From: Acetobacteraceae bacterium H6797 | Lineage (GTDB): Bacteria; Pseudomonadota; Alphaproteobacteria; Acetobacterales; Acetobacteraceae | Assembly (NCBI GenBank): GCA_015223225.1 | Contig: JADFCQ010000001.1 | Location: 434,001-498,000, forward strand | Length of the DNA: 64,000 nt | Reading direction: 5' to 3' | In this document: in pieces, positions 15,295 through 24,362 of the stretch | Layout of the letters: each line of letters starts with the position of its first letter | How positions within the stretch are numbered: the first letter of the stretch is position 1 | Position numbers and translations under genes: made by a program | Notes under the pieces: model-generated | What the model saw: only the letters and a program-made list of their open reading frames with translations | Told to the model about the DNA's origin: nothing | Database searches by the model: none

Positions 15295-16689
15295 ATGACC
15301 GAACTCTGGCGCCTGACCGCCACCGAAACCGCGAAACTGATCCGCAGCCGCGAGGTGAGCGCCGTCGAAGTGACCAAGGCGGCGCTGGCCCGCCTCGCGG
15401 CCGTAAACCCCGCCCTCAATGCCGTCGTCCAGGAAATGCCCGACCAGGCACTGGCCGCCGCCGAGGCCGTGGACCAGGCGATCGCCCAGGGCAAAGACCC
15501 CGGCCTTCTCGCGGGCGTGCCGGTGACCATCAAGGTCAATGTCGACCAGACCGGCTTCGCCACCACCAACGGGCTGAAGCTGCAGAAGGATCTGGTGGCG
15601 AAGGAGGACAGCCCCGTCGTCGCGAATTTTCGCCGCGCCGGCGCCGTCATCATCGGCCGCACCAATACCCCCGCCTTCTCCCTCCGCTGGTTCACCCGCA
15701 ACGGCGTGCATGGCGCGACGAAGAACCCGCGCGACGCCACGCGCACGCCCGGCGGCTCCTCGGGCGGCGCGGCCTCTGCCACGGCGGCCGGCATCGGCGC
15801 CATCGGCCATGGCACGGATATCGGCGGCTCCATCCGCTACCCGGCCTATGCCTGCGGCATCCATGGCCTGCGCCCCACCCTCGGCCGTGTCGCCGCCTGG
15901 AACCCCTCGGGCCCCGAGCGGGCCGTGGGCGCGCAGATCATGGCCGTCTCGGGCCCCATCGCGCGTTCCATCGACGATATCGAGCTTTCCCTTGCCGCCA
16001 TGGCCGCCGAGGACCTGCGCGACCCCTGGTGGACCCCGGCCCCGCTCCAGGGCCCCGATTTCCCCAAGCGCGCCGCGCTCTGCGTCTCGCCGGAGGGGCT
16101 GAAGGTCGCCCCCGAGGTCGAGGCCGCGCTGCGCGATGCGGGGCGCCGGCTGCAGGATGCGGGCTGGACCGTCGTGGACACCGCCCTGCCGCCGCTGCGC
16201 GAGCCCGCCAGGCTCCAGGCCATGCTCTGGCTCGCTGAATCCCGCCGCGGCCTCAACGCCGCCCTGGCCAAGGAGGCGGACCCTGACGCCACATTCGTCT
16301 TCGGCGAGATGGAGAAGCTCTGCCCGCAGCCGGACCTGAACGGCTTCCAGGACGCGCTCCAGGCGCGCGCGGGCTTTCTGCGCCAGTGGCAGCTTTTCTT
16401 CCAGAAATACCCGGTGGCCATCTGCCCGGTCTCGGCCGAACTGCCCTTCCTCGACCATGAGGATTCCAGCTCCCCCGAGGCCTTTCGCCGCATCATGGAG
16501 GCCCAGCTCGTGCAGGTGGGCCTGCCGCTGATGGGCCTGCCGGGCCTGACCGTCACCACGGGGCTCGTCGGCAAGGTGCCGGTGGGCGTTCAGCTCCTCG
16601 CCGGGCGCTTCCGGGAGGATATCCTCATCAAGGCCGGGCGCGTCATCGAGGCCGCCGGCGTCCCGGCGAGCCCGGTGGACCCTGGCTGA
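15295..16689 (+). CDS. Amidase signature-family hydrolase
   Basis: A 464-residue amidase. The Ser-cisSer-Lys triad is visible: Lys80 in VTIKVNVDQTG, Ser155 in GGSSGGAAS, and the nucleophile Ser179 in DIGGSIRYPA, at the normal 24-residue spacing. It hydrolyses a carboxylic amide to acid and ammonia. It is 67 bases downstream of the dehydrogenase operon on the same strand and may feed a carboxylic acid into it. It is not GatA: no gatB or gatC is nearby, and the C-terminal part differs. Confidence 0.88.
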   Translation: MTELWRLTATETAKLIRSREVSAVEVTKAALARLAAVNPALNAVVQEMPDQALAAAEAVDQAIAQGKDPGLLAGVPVTIKVNVDQTGFATTNGLKLQKDLVAKEDSPVVANFRRAGAVIIGRTNTPAFSLRWFTRNGVHGATKNPRDATRTPGGSSGGAASATAAGIGAIGHGTDIGGSIRYPAYACGIHGLRPTLGRVAAWNPSGPERAVGAQIMAVSGPIARSIDDIELSLAAMAAEDLRDPWWTPAPLQGPDFPKRAALCVSPEGLKVAPEVEAALRDAGRRLQDAGWTVVDTALPPLREPARLQAMLWLAESRRGLNAALAKEADPDATFVFGEMEKLCPQPDLNGFQDALQARAGFLRQWQLFFQKYPVAICPVSAELPFLDHEDSSSPEAFRRIMEAQLVQVGLPLMGLPGLTVTTGLVGKVPVGVQLLAGRFREDILIKAGRVIEAAGVPASPVDPG

Positions 16690-16772
16690 CGGCGTGATCG
16701 ACAACGGAACCGTTACGACCTGACGGCTCCGTTACAGTCAGGAAGGGTGAAACCCTCCCCACGCTGCCGCGT

Positions 16773-16808
16773 CCTTCCCATATGATAAGTTCCATATGGT
16801 GGGAAAGG
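16773..16808. promoter_or_regulatory. AT-rich inverted repeat with two CATATG boxes upstream of the EEP/PLD operon
   Basis: CCTTCCCATATG at 16773-16784 and the near-complement ending GGTGGGAAAGG at 16798-16808 face each other, with two CATATG copies at 16779-16784 and 16793-16798. The repeat is imperfect by a three-base insertion. TATGAT at 16781-16786 could be a -10 box. It lies only 13 bases before the ATG of the next gene, so it could be a promoter with an operator or a leader hairpin. Confidence 0.4.
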
Positions 16809-16821
16809 GCGAGGCGGCAGC

Positions 16822-17601
16822 ATGGATGGGCGAGAGGGCGGTAGCGCGGCACGCAATGAAAGCCTCCGCGTCGCCACCTATAATCTGCACAAGTGCATCG
16901 GCGCCGACGGCCGCTTCAACCCTGCCCGCAATATCGCGGTCATCGCGGAACTGGGGGCCGATATCGTCGCCGTGCAGGAAGTCGATAAACGTTTCGGTCG
17001 CCGCACGGGCCTGATGGACCTCCGGCTGCTGGAGCGTGAGACGGGGCTGGTGCCGCTCCAGGTATCGGACCTGTCCGACGGCCATGGCTGGCACGGCAAT
17101 GCCCTGCTGATCCGCCCCGGCATCGCCTCGCGCGTGCATCGCATGAGCCTGCCGGGCATGGAGCCCCGGGGCGCGCTGGTGGTGGAGCTGGACCTGCCCG
17201 AGGGGCCGCTCAGGGTCATCGCGGCCCATCTCGGCCTGCTCCGCCGCAGCCGCAAGCGCCAGGCCGCGGCCATTCTCAAGGTGATCCAGGAGGGCACGCC
17301 GATGCCGACGCTCCTGATGGGCGATCTGAACGAGTGGCGGCCCGGCCGCCGTTCCTCGCTCACCGATCTCGACGATTTCTTCGGGCCGACGACGGCCCTG
17401 CCCCGCAGCTTCCCGGCGCTGATGCCGCTGCTGCCGCTCGACCGCATCATGGGTTGGCCGCATGGGCTGGTGAGCGGCCTCTCGGTGCATTTCAGCCCGC
17501 GCGCCCGTGCCGCCTCCGACCATCTGCCGCTTACCGGCAGCCTCAGCCTCAAGGTGCTGCGACAGCCGCTCGAAGCCCCGCGTCTGGCGGAAGCCGCATG
17601 A
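16822..17601 (+). CDS. Endonuclease/exonuclease/phosphatase (EEP) family hydrolase
   Basis: A 259-residue metal-dependent phosphodiesterase of the DNase I/sphingomyelinase fold. The motifs are in order: ATYNLHKC (residues about 18-25), VQEVDKRFG with the metal-binding Glu, IAAHLGLL, LLMGDLNEW with the Asn and Asp, and SDHLPL with the catalytic Asp-His. There is no signal peptide. It overlaps the following phospholipase D-like gene by four bases (ATGA), a common pairing in alphaproteobacteria, so a phospholipid substrate is more likely than DNA. That inference is from context. Confidence 0.88.
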   Translation: MDGREGGSAARNESLRVATYNLHKCIGADGRFNPARNIAVIAELGADIVAVQEVDKRFGRRTGLMDLRLLERETGLVPLQVSDLSDGHGWHGNALLIRPGIASRVHRMSLPGMEPRGALVVELDLPEGPLRVIAAHLGLLRRSRKRQAAAILKVIQEGTPMPTLLMGDLNEWRPGRRSSLTDLDDFFGPTTALPRSFPALMPLLPLDRIMGWPHGLVSGLSVHFSPRARAASDHLPLTGSLSLKVLRQPLEAPRLAEAA

Positions 17602-19076
17602 GCGACACCATGCCCGCGCCCCTGCTCAGCAAGGGGCCAGAAAGCCCCGCGATCGGCACGGCCCGCATGCCGGCCGCGGCCATGGCCGAGGTCGGGCTGC
17701 TGCGTCAGGGTATGGAGGCCTTCGCTTGCCGCGTCATGGCCGCGCGCGAAGCCAAGCAGACGCTGGACCTGCAATATTATAGCTGGCGCCCGGACATGAC
17801 CGGCAGCCTCCTGGCCCGAGAGGTCCTGGCCGCCGCAGACCGGGGCGTAAGCGTCCGTATCCTGCTCGACGACATGTATGCCCTGGGCCGGGAGCGGGTG
17901 CTGGCGGCCATGGAGAGCCATCCGCGCATCGCCGTCCGCCTTTTCAACAGCACCCGCTGGCGGCTTTTCGGCCGGGCGGGGCTGATGCTCGAGATCCTCT
18001 TCGGCGGCTGGCACCTCAACCGCCGCATGCACAACAAGGCCTGGATCGCCGATAGCCGCCTCGCCATCGTCGGCGGGCGCAATCTGGGCAACGAGTATTT
18101 CAATGCGAAATCCAGCGAGGTCACCTTCCGTGACCTGGACCTGACCTTGGCCGGCCCGCCCGCCGGGGCCACGCGCGGAATTTTCGAGCAATATTGGCAC
18201 AGCGCCCTCTCCCGCCCCGCCGGCAAGGCCAGCGCCACCGTCGCGGCGCCCGGCGCCCTCGATCGCCTGCGCCAGGAACTGGAGCGCCTCAGCGCCCAGC
18301 CCGACGCGCAGCGCTACATGACCGAGATGGAGCGCACGGCCCGGCAAGAGACGGCCTGCAACAGCCGCCTCCACCTGCCCGCCCGGGATGTGCGCGTGGT
18401 GGCCGATCCGCCCGCAAAAGCCAGGCGCCGCCTCATCCGGCGACGGCGCCCGGGGCTGAATTTCGTCGCCCCCGCCATCGCCAATGCCATTCGCGGCGCG
18501 AAGCGGGAGCTGCTGCTAATCTCGCCCTATTTCGTGCCCGGCCGCGCCGCCATCGCCATGCTGGAGGGCCTGGTACGGCGCGGGGTGCAGCTTGCCGTCG
18601 TCACCAATTCCCTCGCCGCGACCGACGTGGTCGCCGTCCATGGCGGCTATTCGCGCTACCGCCGCCGCCTCATCAGGGCCGGCATCCGCCTCTACGAGCT
18701 GAAGCCCAGCGGGGACAAGGCCGCGAGCATCCTAGGCTCGCGCGGGGCCAGCCTGCATACCAAGGCCTTCATGATCGACGGGGAGCGGAGCTTCGTCGGC
18801 TCCTTCAACTTCGACCCGCGCTCGGCGGGGCTGAATACCGAGATGGGCGCCTTCGTCGAATGCCCGGAGGTGGCCCGGCAGATCGGCGAGGAATTCAACC
18901 GGTTGGCGTCGCCCGAGGCGAGCTGGGCGGTGAGCCTCGAGGGCGGGAAGCTCACCTGGCGGGGCCAGGATGAGAACGGCCAGGCCTTGACACTGAACCA
19001 CGAGCCCGATGCGAGCCTGCGCCGGCGGGTTCTGGCCGGGCTCGTGCGCTGGCTACCGCTCGAATCCCAGCTTTAA
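17598..19076 (+). CDS. Phospholipase D-like/cardiolipin synthase-type protein
   Basis: A 492-residue protein with two HKD motifs: HNKAWIADSRLAIVGGRNLG (His145, Lys147) and HTKAFMIDGERSFVGSFNFD (His387, Lys389). Each supplies half of the phosphatidyl-transfer site. The length and absence of N-terminal membrane helices fit the ClsC (YmdC) type of cardiolipin synthase, which uses phosphatidylethanolamine and phosphatidylglycerol. It is coupled to the EEP gene by an ATGA overlap and followed by a strong terminator at 19103. Other transphosphatidylation or hydrolase activity is possible. Confidence 0.85.
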   Translation: MSDTMPAPLLSKGPESPAIGTARMPAAAMAEVGLLRQGMEAFACRVMAAREAKQTLDLQYYSWRPDMTGSLLAREVLAAADRGVSVRILLDDMYALGRERVLAAMESHPRIAVRLFNSTRWRLFGRAGLMLEILFGGWHLNRRMHNKAWIADSRLAIVGGRNLGNEYFNAKSSEVTFRDLDLTLAGPPAGATRGIFEQYWHSALSRPAGKASATVAAPGALDRLRQELERLSAQPDAQRYMTEMERTARQETACNSRLHLPARDVRVVADPPAKARRRLIRRRRPGLNFVAPAIANAIRGAKRELLLISPYFVPGRAAIAMLEGLVRRGVQLAVVTNSLAATDVVAVHGGYSRYRRRLIRAGIRLYELKPSGDKAASILGSRGASLHTKAFMIDGERSFVGSFNFDPRSAGLNTEMGAFVECPEVARQIGEEFNRLASPEASWAVSLEGGKLTWRGQDENGQALTLNHEPDASLRRRVLAGLVRWLPLESQL

Positions 19077-19102
19077 CAAGAGCTTCGCAACGAAACGAAA
19101 CC

Positions 19103-19130
19103 GCCCCGCGGCCCCGACTGCGGGGCTTTT
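19103..19130 (+). terminator. Intrinsic terminator after the phospholipase D-like gene
   Basis: GCCCCGC at 19103-19109 pairs with GCGGGGC at 19120-19126, followed by TTTT. It isolates the EEP/PLD operon from the mraZ regulatory region. Confidence 0.85.
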
Positions 19131-19570
19131 CGCGTCGTAACGGCGGTAGCCGGCGATTCGCGCCTGAGCGGGAGAAGGCAGTCGCTGAGCGGGGGGCCGG
19201 ATTGGCCTCCCGGGTTAGTCTGATGCCCAGTTTTTCAAGGGCGCGAAAACACGAATTCAGACGATTTTCCGATCACTTTTGCACATTCCGGGGGGCCGAT
19301 TTGCCCTGCCCCGGAGGGCCAGCACCGCCACGCAAGCCACTGTGATCTTTGAAGGGGGACAACTCCCAGGATTCACCCGATACAGCCCGTCACAACCCTT
19401 GTTTGCCCATCCTGACCCATGATATCCCATCGTCACCCGTAAGGACGCGCAAGCTCGGGGGGGCGAGCAGTCCTGGGGGTGGTCGGGCAGCCGGCGGGGT
19501 CGGGGGGCCTCGCCGGCCGCTTTGACCCAGATCCGAACCACTGCGAGAGGGGGCGCGGCAGTCGGAGCCG
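19131..19570 (+). promoter_or_regulatory. 440-bp regulatory region of the dcw cluster
   Basis: No gene is supported here. From about 19227 to 19290 the DNA is clearly more AT-rich than its surroundings, and the main dcw promoter is probably there, though I cannot fix -35 and -10 boxes. The MraZ-type repeats at 19376-19440 follow, then a long GC-rich leader to the mraZ ATG. GANTC methylation sites occur at 19155-19159 and 19370-19374. Confidence 0.5.
19376..19440. promoter_or_regulatory. Seven-box MraZ operator with exact 10-bp period
   Basis: CCC triplets begin at 19376, 19386, 19396, 19406, 19416, 19426 and 19436, each separated by exactly ten bases. The five-base boxes read CCCGA, CCCGT, CCCTT, CCCAT, CCCAT, CCCAT and CCCGT; on the other strand the core boxes are ATGGG-N5-ATGGG-N5-ATGGG. 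E. coli MraZ binds three TGGGN repeats separated by five bases upstream of mraZ, so the spacing and core match the known operator, but with more copies. Here it should mediate feedback control of the whole dcw message. Confidence 0.8.
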
Positions 19571-20071
19571 ATGACGCAGTTCGTGGGCACACACACCAAT
19601 AAGTTGGACAAGAAGGGCCGTGTTTCGGTCCCTTCGGCGTTCCGCGGTGCCCTGACGCGTCTTGGCGACAACCAGCTCATCCTCCGCCCCAGCCATCGCT
19701 GGCCCTGCATCGAGGCATGGCCGCGCGAGGCCTTCGCCACGATGGCCGAAGGCATCAACACCTTCGAGGAATTCTCCCCTGAGCATGAAGATATGAGCTT
19801 CGCCCTGTTCAGTGACGCGCATGAAGCCGCGCCCGACGGTGAAGGCCGTATCATGGTGCCGCAGGAACTGATTGATTTCGCGGGCCTCTCCGCCGAGGAA
19901 ACGCTCGCCTTCGTCGGCATGGGGAAGACCTTCCAGATCTGGAGCAAGGCCGCCGTCGACGAGCGCAAAGCCCAGGCCAAGCAGAATGCCCGCGGCATGA
20001 CCCTCCCGGCGCAGCGCCCCGCCGGCACGCCCACCCCTGCCACCCCGCGTAAGCAGGCGGACGAGGCATGA
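19571..20071 (+). CDS. mraZ: MraZ transcriptional regulator of the dcw cluster
   Basis: A 166-residue AbrB/MraZ-fold DNA-binding protein that forms rings. Two SpoVT/AbrB-like halves are visible: [22 protein letters not shown] and, in the second half, [18 protein letters not shown]. It represses the dcw cluster, including itself, by binding repeats upstream. The C-terminal 25 residues are a Pro/Ala/Gln-rich tail beyond the usual fold. It overlaps rsmH by four bases. The seven-box repeat ends 130 bases before its start. Confidence 0.97.
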   Translation: MTQFVGTHTNKLDKKGRVSVPSAFRGALTRLGDNQLILRPSHRWPCIEAWPREAFATMAEGINTFEEFSPEHEDMSFALFSDAHEAAPDGEGRIMVPQELIDFAGLSAEETLAFVGMGKTFQIWSKAAVDERKAQAKQNARGMTLPAQRPAGTPTPATPRKQADEA

Positions 20072-21009
20072 GCGGCACCCATCTCCCCGTGATGCTTGCC
20101 GAGGTGCTCGACAACCTCGCTCCCCGCGACGGCGGCATCTATCTCGACGGCACTTTCGGCGGCGGCGGCTATAGCCGCGCCATCCTCGACGCAGCCGATT
20201 GCCGGCTCTGGGCCATCGATCGCGACCCCGACGCGATCGCCCGCGGCGCCGCCCTGCTGGCCAAAAGCGGCGGTCGTCTCGGCCTCGTGCAAGGCCGTTT
20301 CGGTGACATGCTTTCCCTCATGCATGACCAAGGTGTCACGCAACTTGACGGCGTGGTGCTCGATCTCGGCGTTTCGTCCTTCCAGCTGGACGAGGCGGAG
20401 CGCGGCTTCTCCTTCCGCTTCGACGGGCCTCTGGACATGCGCATGGAAAAGAGCGGCCCCTCCGCGGCCGATCTGGTGAACAAGCTGCCGGAAGCCGAGT
20501 TGGCCGATCTCATCTACCAATACGGCGAGGAGCGGCATTCGCGCCGCATCGCGCGCACCATCGTCGCCGCCCGCGTGGAGGAGCCGATTACCACCACGGC
20601 CCGGCTGCGGAGCATCATTCACTCCTGCATGCCACGCGACCCTTCCGGCATCGACAGCGCGACACGTTCCTTCCAGGCGCTTCGTATCCGCGTGAATGAT
20701 GAACTCGGTGAAATCGAACGCGGCCTCGCGGGTGCGGCGGAGCTACTTGCGCCCGGGGGGCGACTTGTCGTCGTCTCCTTCCATTCTCTGGAAGACCGAA
20801 TCGTCAAGCGTTTCATGCAGAACTCCACCGGCCGCGCGCCGGGGGCGAGCCGCTACGCCCCCTCCGCGCTGATGGGCAGCAATGCCCCGGCCTCCTTCCG
20901 CCTCGTGACAACCCGCGCCCTGCGCCCCGGCGAAGAGGAAACGCGCGCGAATCCCCGCGCTCGTTCCGCCCGCCTGCGCACTATCGAACGTATCGTGGAG
21001 GCCGCATGA
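20068..21009 (+). CDS. rsmH: 16S rRNA (cytosine1402-N4)-methyltransferase
   Basis: A 313-residue S-adenosylmethionine methyltransferase acting on C1402 of 16S rRNA in the decoding centre. The N-terminus [15 protein letters not shown] and the SAM loop [16 protein letters not shown] are diagnostic, and the C-terminal [16 protein letters not shown] is the second conserved block. The length is normal. It starts with ATG overlapping the mraZ stop and ends overlapping ftsL by four bases, so it is translated as part of the dcw message. Confidence 0.97.
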   Translation: MSGTHLPVMLAEVLDNLAPRDGGIYLDGTFGGGGYSRAILDAADCRLWAIDRDPDAIARGAALLAKSGGRLGLVQGRFGDMLSLMHDQGVTQLDGVVLDLGVSSFQLDEAERGFSFRFDGPLDMRMEKSGPSAADLVNKLPEAELADLIYQYGEERHSRRIARTIVAARVEEPITTTARLRSIIHSCMPRDPSGIDSATRSFQALRIRVNDELGEIERGLAGAAELLAPGGRLVVVSFHSLEDRIVKRFMQNSTGRAPGASRYAPSALMGSNAPASFRLVTTRALRPGEEETRANPRARSARLRTIERIVEAA

Positions 21010-21968
21010 TCCGCCCACTCACGTTGCTGACCCTGCTGGCAGCCGCCGGCGCAGGTTTGCATCTCTACCAGGTCAAGCACTCGGTTTCCCTGCTCGATAA
21101 GGAGCTGCGCGATATCCACAAGCAGACCGAGGAGGCGTTCGAGCGCACCCAGGTTCTGCGCGGGAGTTGGGCGCGGCTGAACGAGCCGAGCCGCCTGCAG
21201 CAGCAGGCCGAGCAGTATCTGACGCTTGAGCCCATGCAGCCCGCGCAATTCGTACGCATGGCCGATGCCATGCAGCGCCTGCCGCAGGCCATCGCCTTCA
21301 ACGGCGCGCCAAGCCTCTTCGCCTCGGCGCAGAAGCCGGAAGAGCCCCGCACGGTTGAGCCCGCGCCGCAGACGCGCATGGCCAGCGTGACCGCCGCACC
21401 CGCCCCGGCCGCCTCCCGCCCTGTCGCGCCGCCAGTGAACACAGCCCAGGCGCAGCCGCTGGCCCAGCAGCAGCCGCAAGTCGCCGCGCGCGTCACCGCC
21501 CCGGCCGTCGCCGCGGCGCAGCCAGCCCGCACGCCGGCGCCGCAGCCTCAGGCGCAGCCCGACGCCGGCACCGCCATCGCGAGCCTCGTCGCCCCGCGCA
21601 ACGCGACCGCCGCCGAGTATCACCCGCGCCCGGCTCCCCAGCAGCCCACGCGCCTCGCCGATGCCACGCCGCGCCAGCCGATCCAGCCCGCGCCCGCTCC
21701 GGCGCGCGAGAAACCGGCGCGTGAAGCCGCCCGCGATCAACGCCTGGCCGATACCCGCCCCGCCTCGCCCTCGCCGCTGCTGCGGCAGGAGACGCCGCAG
21801 GTGATCCGCCCGGCCGAGCCCATTCTCCGCCAGGCGATGCATATCCAGCCGCCGGTGCCTTATGTCGGCTCCTCCCTCGGCGGTGCCCAGGGTGGTTCCG
21901 CGCTGGGCGCGAGCCGCCCGAGCCTCGCCCCGCCGGTGCCCTATGGCGCGGGCAACGTGGCGCGATGA
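21006..21968 (+). CDS. ftsL: Cell division protein FtsL with a long low-complexity tail
   Basis: Position and the first 110 residues identify it: a short cytoplasmic start, a membrane helix (about residues 3-20, [19 protein letters not shown]), then a periplasmic coiled coil ending in [19 protein letters not shown], the conserved FtsL block. FtsL joins FtsB and FtsQ to switch on FtsWI septal synthesis. FtsL proteins are usually about 100-130 residues, but this one is 320: residues 110-320 are rich in Ala, Pro and Gln. The codon use and frame stay consistent, and both junctions overlap by four bases, so the length is genuine. Confidence 0.88.
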   Translation: MIRPLTLLTLLAAAGAGLHLYQVKHSVSLLDKELRDIHKQTEEAFERTQVLRGSWARLNEPSRLQQQAEQYLTLEPMQPAQFVRMADAMQRLPQAIAFNGAPSLFASAQKPEEPRTVEPAPQTRMASVTAAPAPAASRPVAPPVNTAQAQPLAQQQPQVAARVTAPAVAAAQPARTPAPQPQAQPDAGTAIASLVAPRNATAAEYHPRPAPQQPTRLADATPRQPIQPAPAPAREKPAREAARDQRLADTRPASPSPLLRQETPQVIRPAEPILRQAMHIQPPVPYVGSSLGGAQGGSALGASRPSLAPPVPYGAGNVAR

Positions 21969-24358
21969 ACGATCTCGGCACGCCCCCTCCGGACCAACAG
22001 GGCCCGCCCGGCGCGCCCTCGCCCGATGCGCTGCCCGCCGGCCGTCCCCTCGGCTTCGCGCCCCGCCAGCCCAGCCGTGCCCTGCAGCGCGTCGCCCAGC
22101 CCGACCATGCCCGCCGTGCGCTCATGGAGCGCACCCGCACGCGCCTGGTCATCGCCGCCGCCGGCTTCACCCTTCTCTTCGGCGCGGTCGGGCTGAAGCT
22201 CGCTGATGCCACCATCGTTTCCCCACGCGAGCCGCGCCGCCTCGCCCATATCGAGCCCCCCTCGGCCATCATTCCCGAGCCGATGGCCCAGCGCGCGCCC
22301 ATCACCGACCGCAATGGCGAGATCCTGGCCGTCTCCCTGCCCGTCTCGGGCCTCTACGCCAATCCGCGTCAGATCCCGAACCCGGTCGAGGTGGCCGACA
22401 AGCTGCGCAGCGTGCTGCCCCAGCTCGACCGTGACCGGGTGATCGCCCGCCTCTCCTCCGACAAGGGCTTCGTCTACCTCACCCGCTACCTGACGCCCCG
22501 CCAGATGCAGGCGGTGAACGACCTCGGCATCCCCGGCCTCTATTTCGAGGAAACGGAGCGCCGCTTCTACCCGCAGGGCCGGGCCGCCGTGCATGTGGTC
22601 GGCGGCGTGGACGTGGACGGCAACGGCACATCCGGCGTCGAGCGCTATTTCGACGAGCGCCTGCGCGAGCGCCGGGCCGATGCGCTGAAGCTCGCCATCG
22701 ACGTGCGCGTGCAGCTCGCCGCGCGCGATGCCCTGGCCGAGGCCATCAGCGACTATTCCGGCATCGGCGGCGCCGCGATCGTGATGGATATCAACACGGC
22801 GGAAGTGCTGGCGATGGTCAGCCTGCCGGATTACGACGCGAACAACCCGCTTAGCGCAAGCCATTGCGCGCCCGAGCTGAACACCGTCACGAACGTCTGC
22901 GAGCGCTTCAACCGCGCCATCTCGGGCGTGTTCGAGCCGGGCTCGACCTTCAAGCTGCTCACCTCCGCCGCCGCCATCGACTACGGCACGGCCAATCCCT
23001 ACGTGAACAGCTTCGACGCCTCAAAGCCGATGCGCTTCGGCCGTTTCAGCATCACCGACTACAAGGGAAAGAACCGCTGGCTCTCCTTCCCCGAGGTGCT
23101 GATCTATTCGTCGAACCTGGGTGCCGCGCATATCGCCGAGACCTTCGGCGAAGTGCGGCAGCGCCAATTCCTCGAGCGGATGGGCATGCTCCGCCCCGCA
23201 CCGATCGAACTGCCCGAAGTCGCGCCGACGATGACGCCCTCGGCGCGTAACTGGCACCAGATCAACATGGTCACCATCTCCTATGGCCATGGCATCGCGG
23301 TCACGCCGCTGCATGTCGTGCGGGCCGTCTCGGCCATCGCCAATGGCGGCATCCTCCGCGCGCCGACCATCCTGGCTCAGCCGCCGGGTGAGGAACGCGA
23401 GGGCGTGCGGGTGCTCCAGCCGCGCACCTCGGAGCTGATGCGCCGCCTGATGCGCATCGTCGTTACCGACGGTTCGGGCAAGTCGGCTAACGTTCCGGGC
23501 TATTTCGTCGGCGGCAAGACCGGCACGGCGCAGAAGACGGGCCCGCATGGCGGCTATCTGATGAACAAGCGCATCGCGGCCTTCGTGGGGGCCTTCCCCA
23601 TGCAGGCGCCGCGCTACGCCGTCTATGTGATGGTGGACGAGCCGAACCCGAACGCCCGCTCCTACGGCTATGCGACGGCAGGCTGGGTGGCGGCGCCGGC
23701 CGCCGGAGCCGTGATCAAGCGCATCGCGCCCATCCTGGGCCTCGTGCCGGATGATCCGAACAACCCGGCCATCATCGCCGCGACCAGCATTCCGGCCCAG
23801 CCGCGCCCGCCCGGCCCGGCCAATGCGGCCCGCCCGGCCCCGCCGGAGAGCAATGCCATCGCCCCGGCGGCCGCCACCGGCCCCGATGGCGCGCCCATCG
23901 CCGCTGCGGCGCCCGCCGCCGGCCGGCGCCCGGGCCAGTCCGGCGCTCAGCCTACCGGTGCCCAGTCTGCCGGTACCCCCGCGGCCACGGCCGCCGCCCG
24001 CCCCGCAGCGGCCCCTGCCGCGCGCCCGGCGGCGACGGCCAATGCCCAGCCCGCTTCGCGGCCCAATGCCGAATCCGTCGCGGAAGGCGCGCAGGGCGCC
24101 GACCGGCCGACCCGCGTTTCCGCACCGCCCCGCGCGACGCAGCCCACGCGCATCCCGCCCGCGACGCCCGCGCCCTCGCCTGCCGCGCCGCCCTCCGTGC
24201 TGCAGACACCGCCCGGCACCCTGCCGCCGCCGGTCCCGATGCGGCTGACGAGCTTCCTGCCCATCGGCCAGGCCGAGGCCGCCGAGGCCCGCCGCTCGGG
24301 CGAGCGGCTCATGCAGCGCGAGCCCGGCACCCCGCCGGCGCCCAATGCGAACCGATGA
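21965..24358 (+). CDS. ftsI: Septal peptidoglycan transpeptidase FtsI (PBP3) with a long tail
   Basis: A 797-residue penicillin-binding protein that cross-links septal peptidoglycan with FtsW. It has one N-terminal helix (TRLVIAAAGFTLLFGAVGLK), a dimerisation/pedestal domain, and the transpeptidase with Ser327 in GSTFK, the SSN motif at 382-384 and KTG at 518-520. The catalytic domain ends near residue 595. The remaining 200 residues are Ala/Pro-rich with little order and end with MRLTSFLPIGQAEAAEARR. Typical FtsI is about 580-600 residues, so the periplasmic tail is an addition. It overlaps ftsL by four bases. Confidence 0.95.
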   Translation: MNDLGTPPPDQQGPPGAPSPDALPAGRPLGFAPRQPSRALQRVAQPDHARRALMERTRTRLVIAAAGFTLLFGAVGLKLADATIVSPREPRRLAHIEPPSAIIPEPMAQRAPITDRNGEILAVSLPVSGLYANPRQIPNPVEVADKLRSVLPQLDRDRVIARLSSDKGFVYLTRYLTPRQMQAVNDLGIPGLYFEETERRFYPQGRAAVHVVGGVDVDGNGTSGVERYFDERLRERRADALKLAIDVRVQLAARDALAEAISDYSGIGGAAIVMDINTAEVLAMVSLPDYDANNPLSASHCAPELNTVTNVCERFNRAISGVFEPGSTFKLLTSAAAIDYGTANPYVNSFDASKPMRFGRFSITDYKGKNRWLSFPEVLIYSSNLGAAHIAETFGEVRQRQFLERMGMLRPAPIELPEVAPTMTPSARNWHQINMVTISYGHGIAVTPLHVVRAVSAIANGGILRAPTILAQPPGEEREGVRVLQPRTSELMRRLMRIVVTDGSGKSANVPGYFVGGKTGTAQKTGPHGGYLMNKRIAAFVGAFPMQAPRYAVYVMVDEPNPNARSYGYATAGWVAAPAAGAVIKRIAPILGLVPDDPNNPAIIAATSIPAQPRPPGPANAARPAPPESNAIAPAAATGPDGAPIAAAAPAAGRRPGQSGAQPTGAQSAGTPAATAAARPAAAPAARPAATANAQPASRPNAESVAEGAQGADRPTRVSAPPRATQPTRIPPATPAPSPAAPPSVLQTPPGTLPPPVPMRLTSFLPIGQAEAAEARRSGERLMQREPGTPPAPNANR

Positions 24359-24362
24359 CGCC

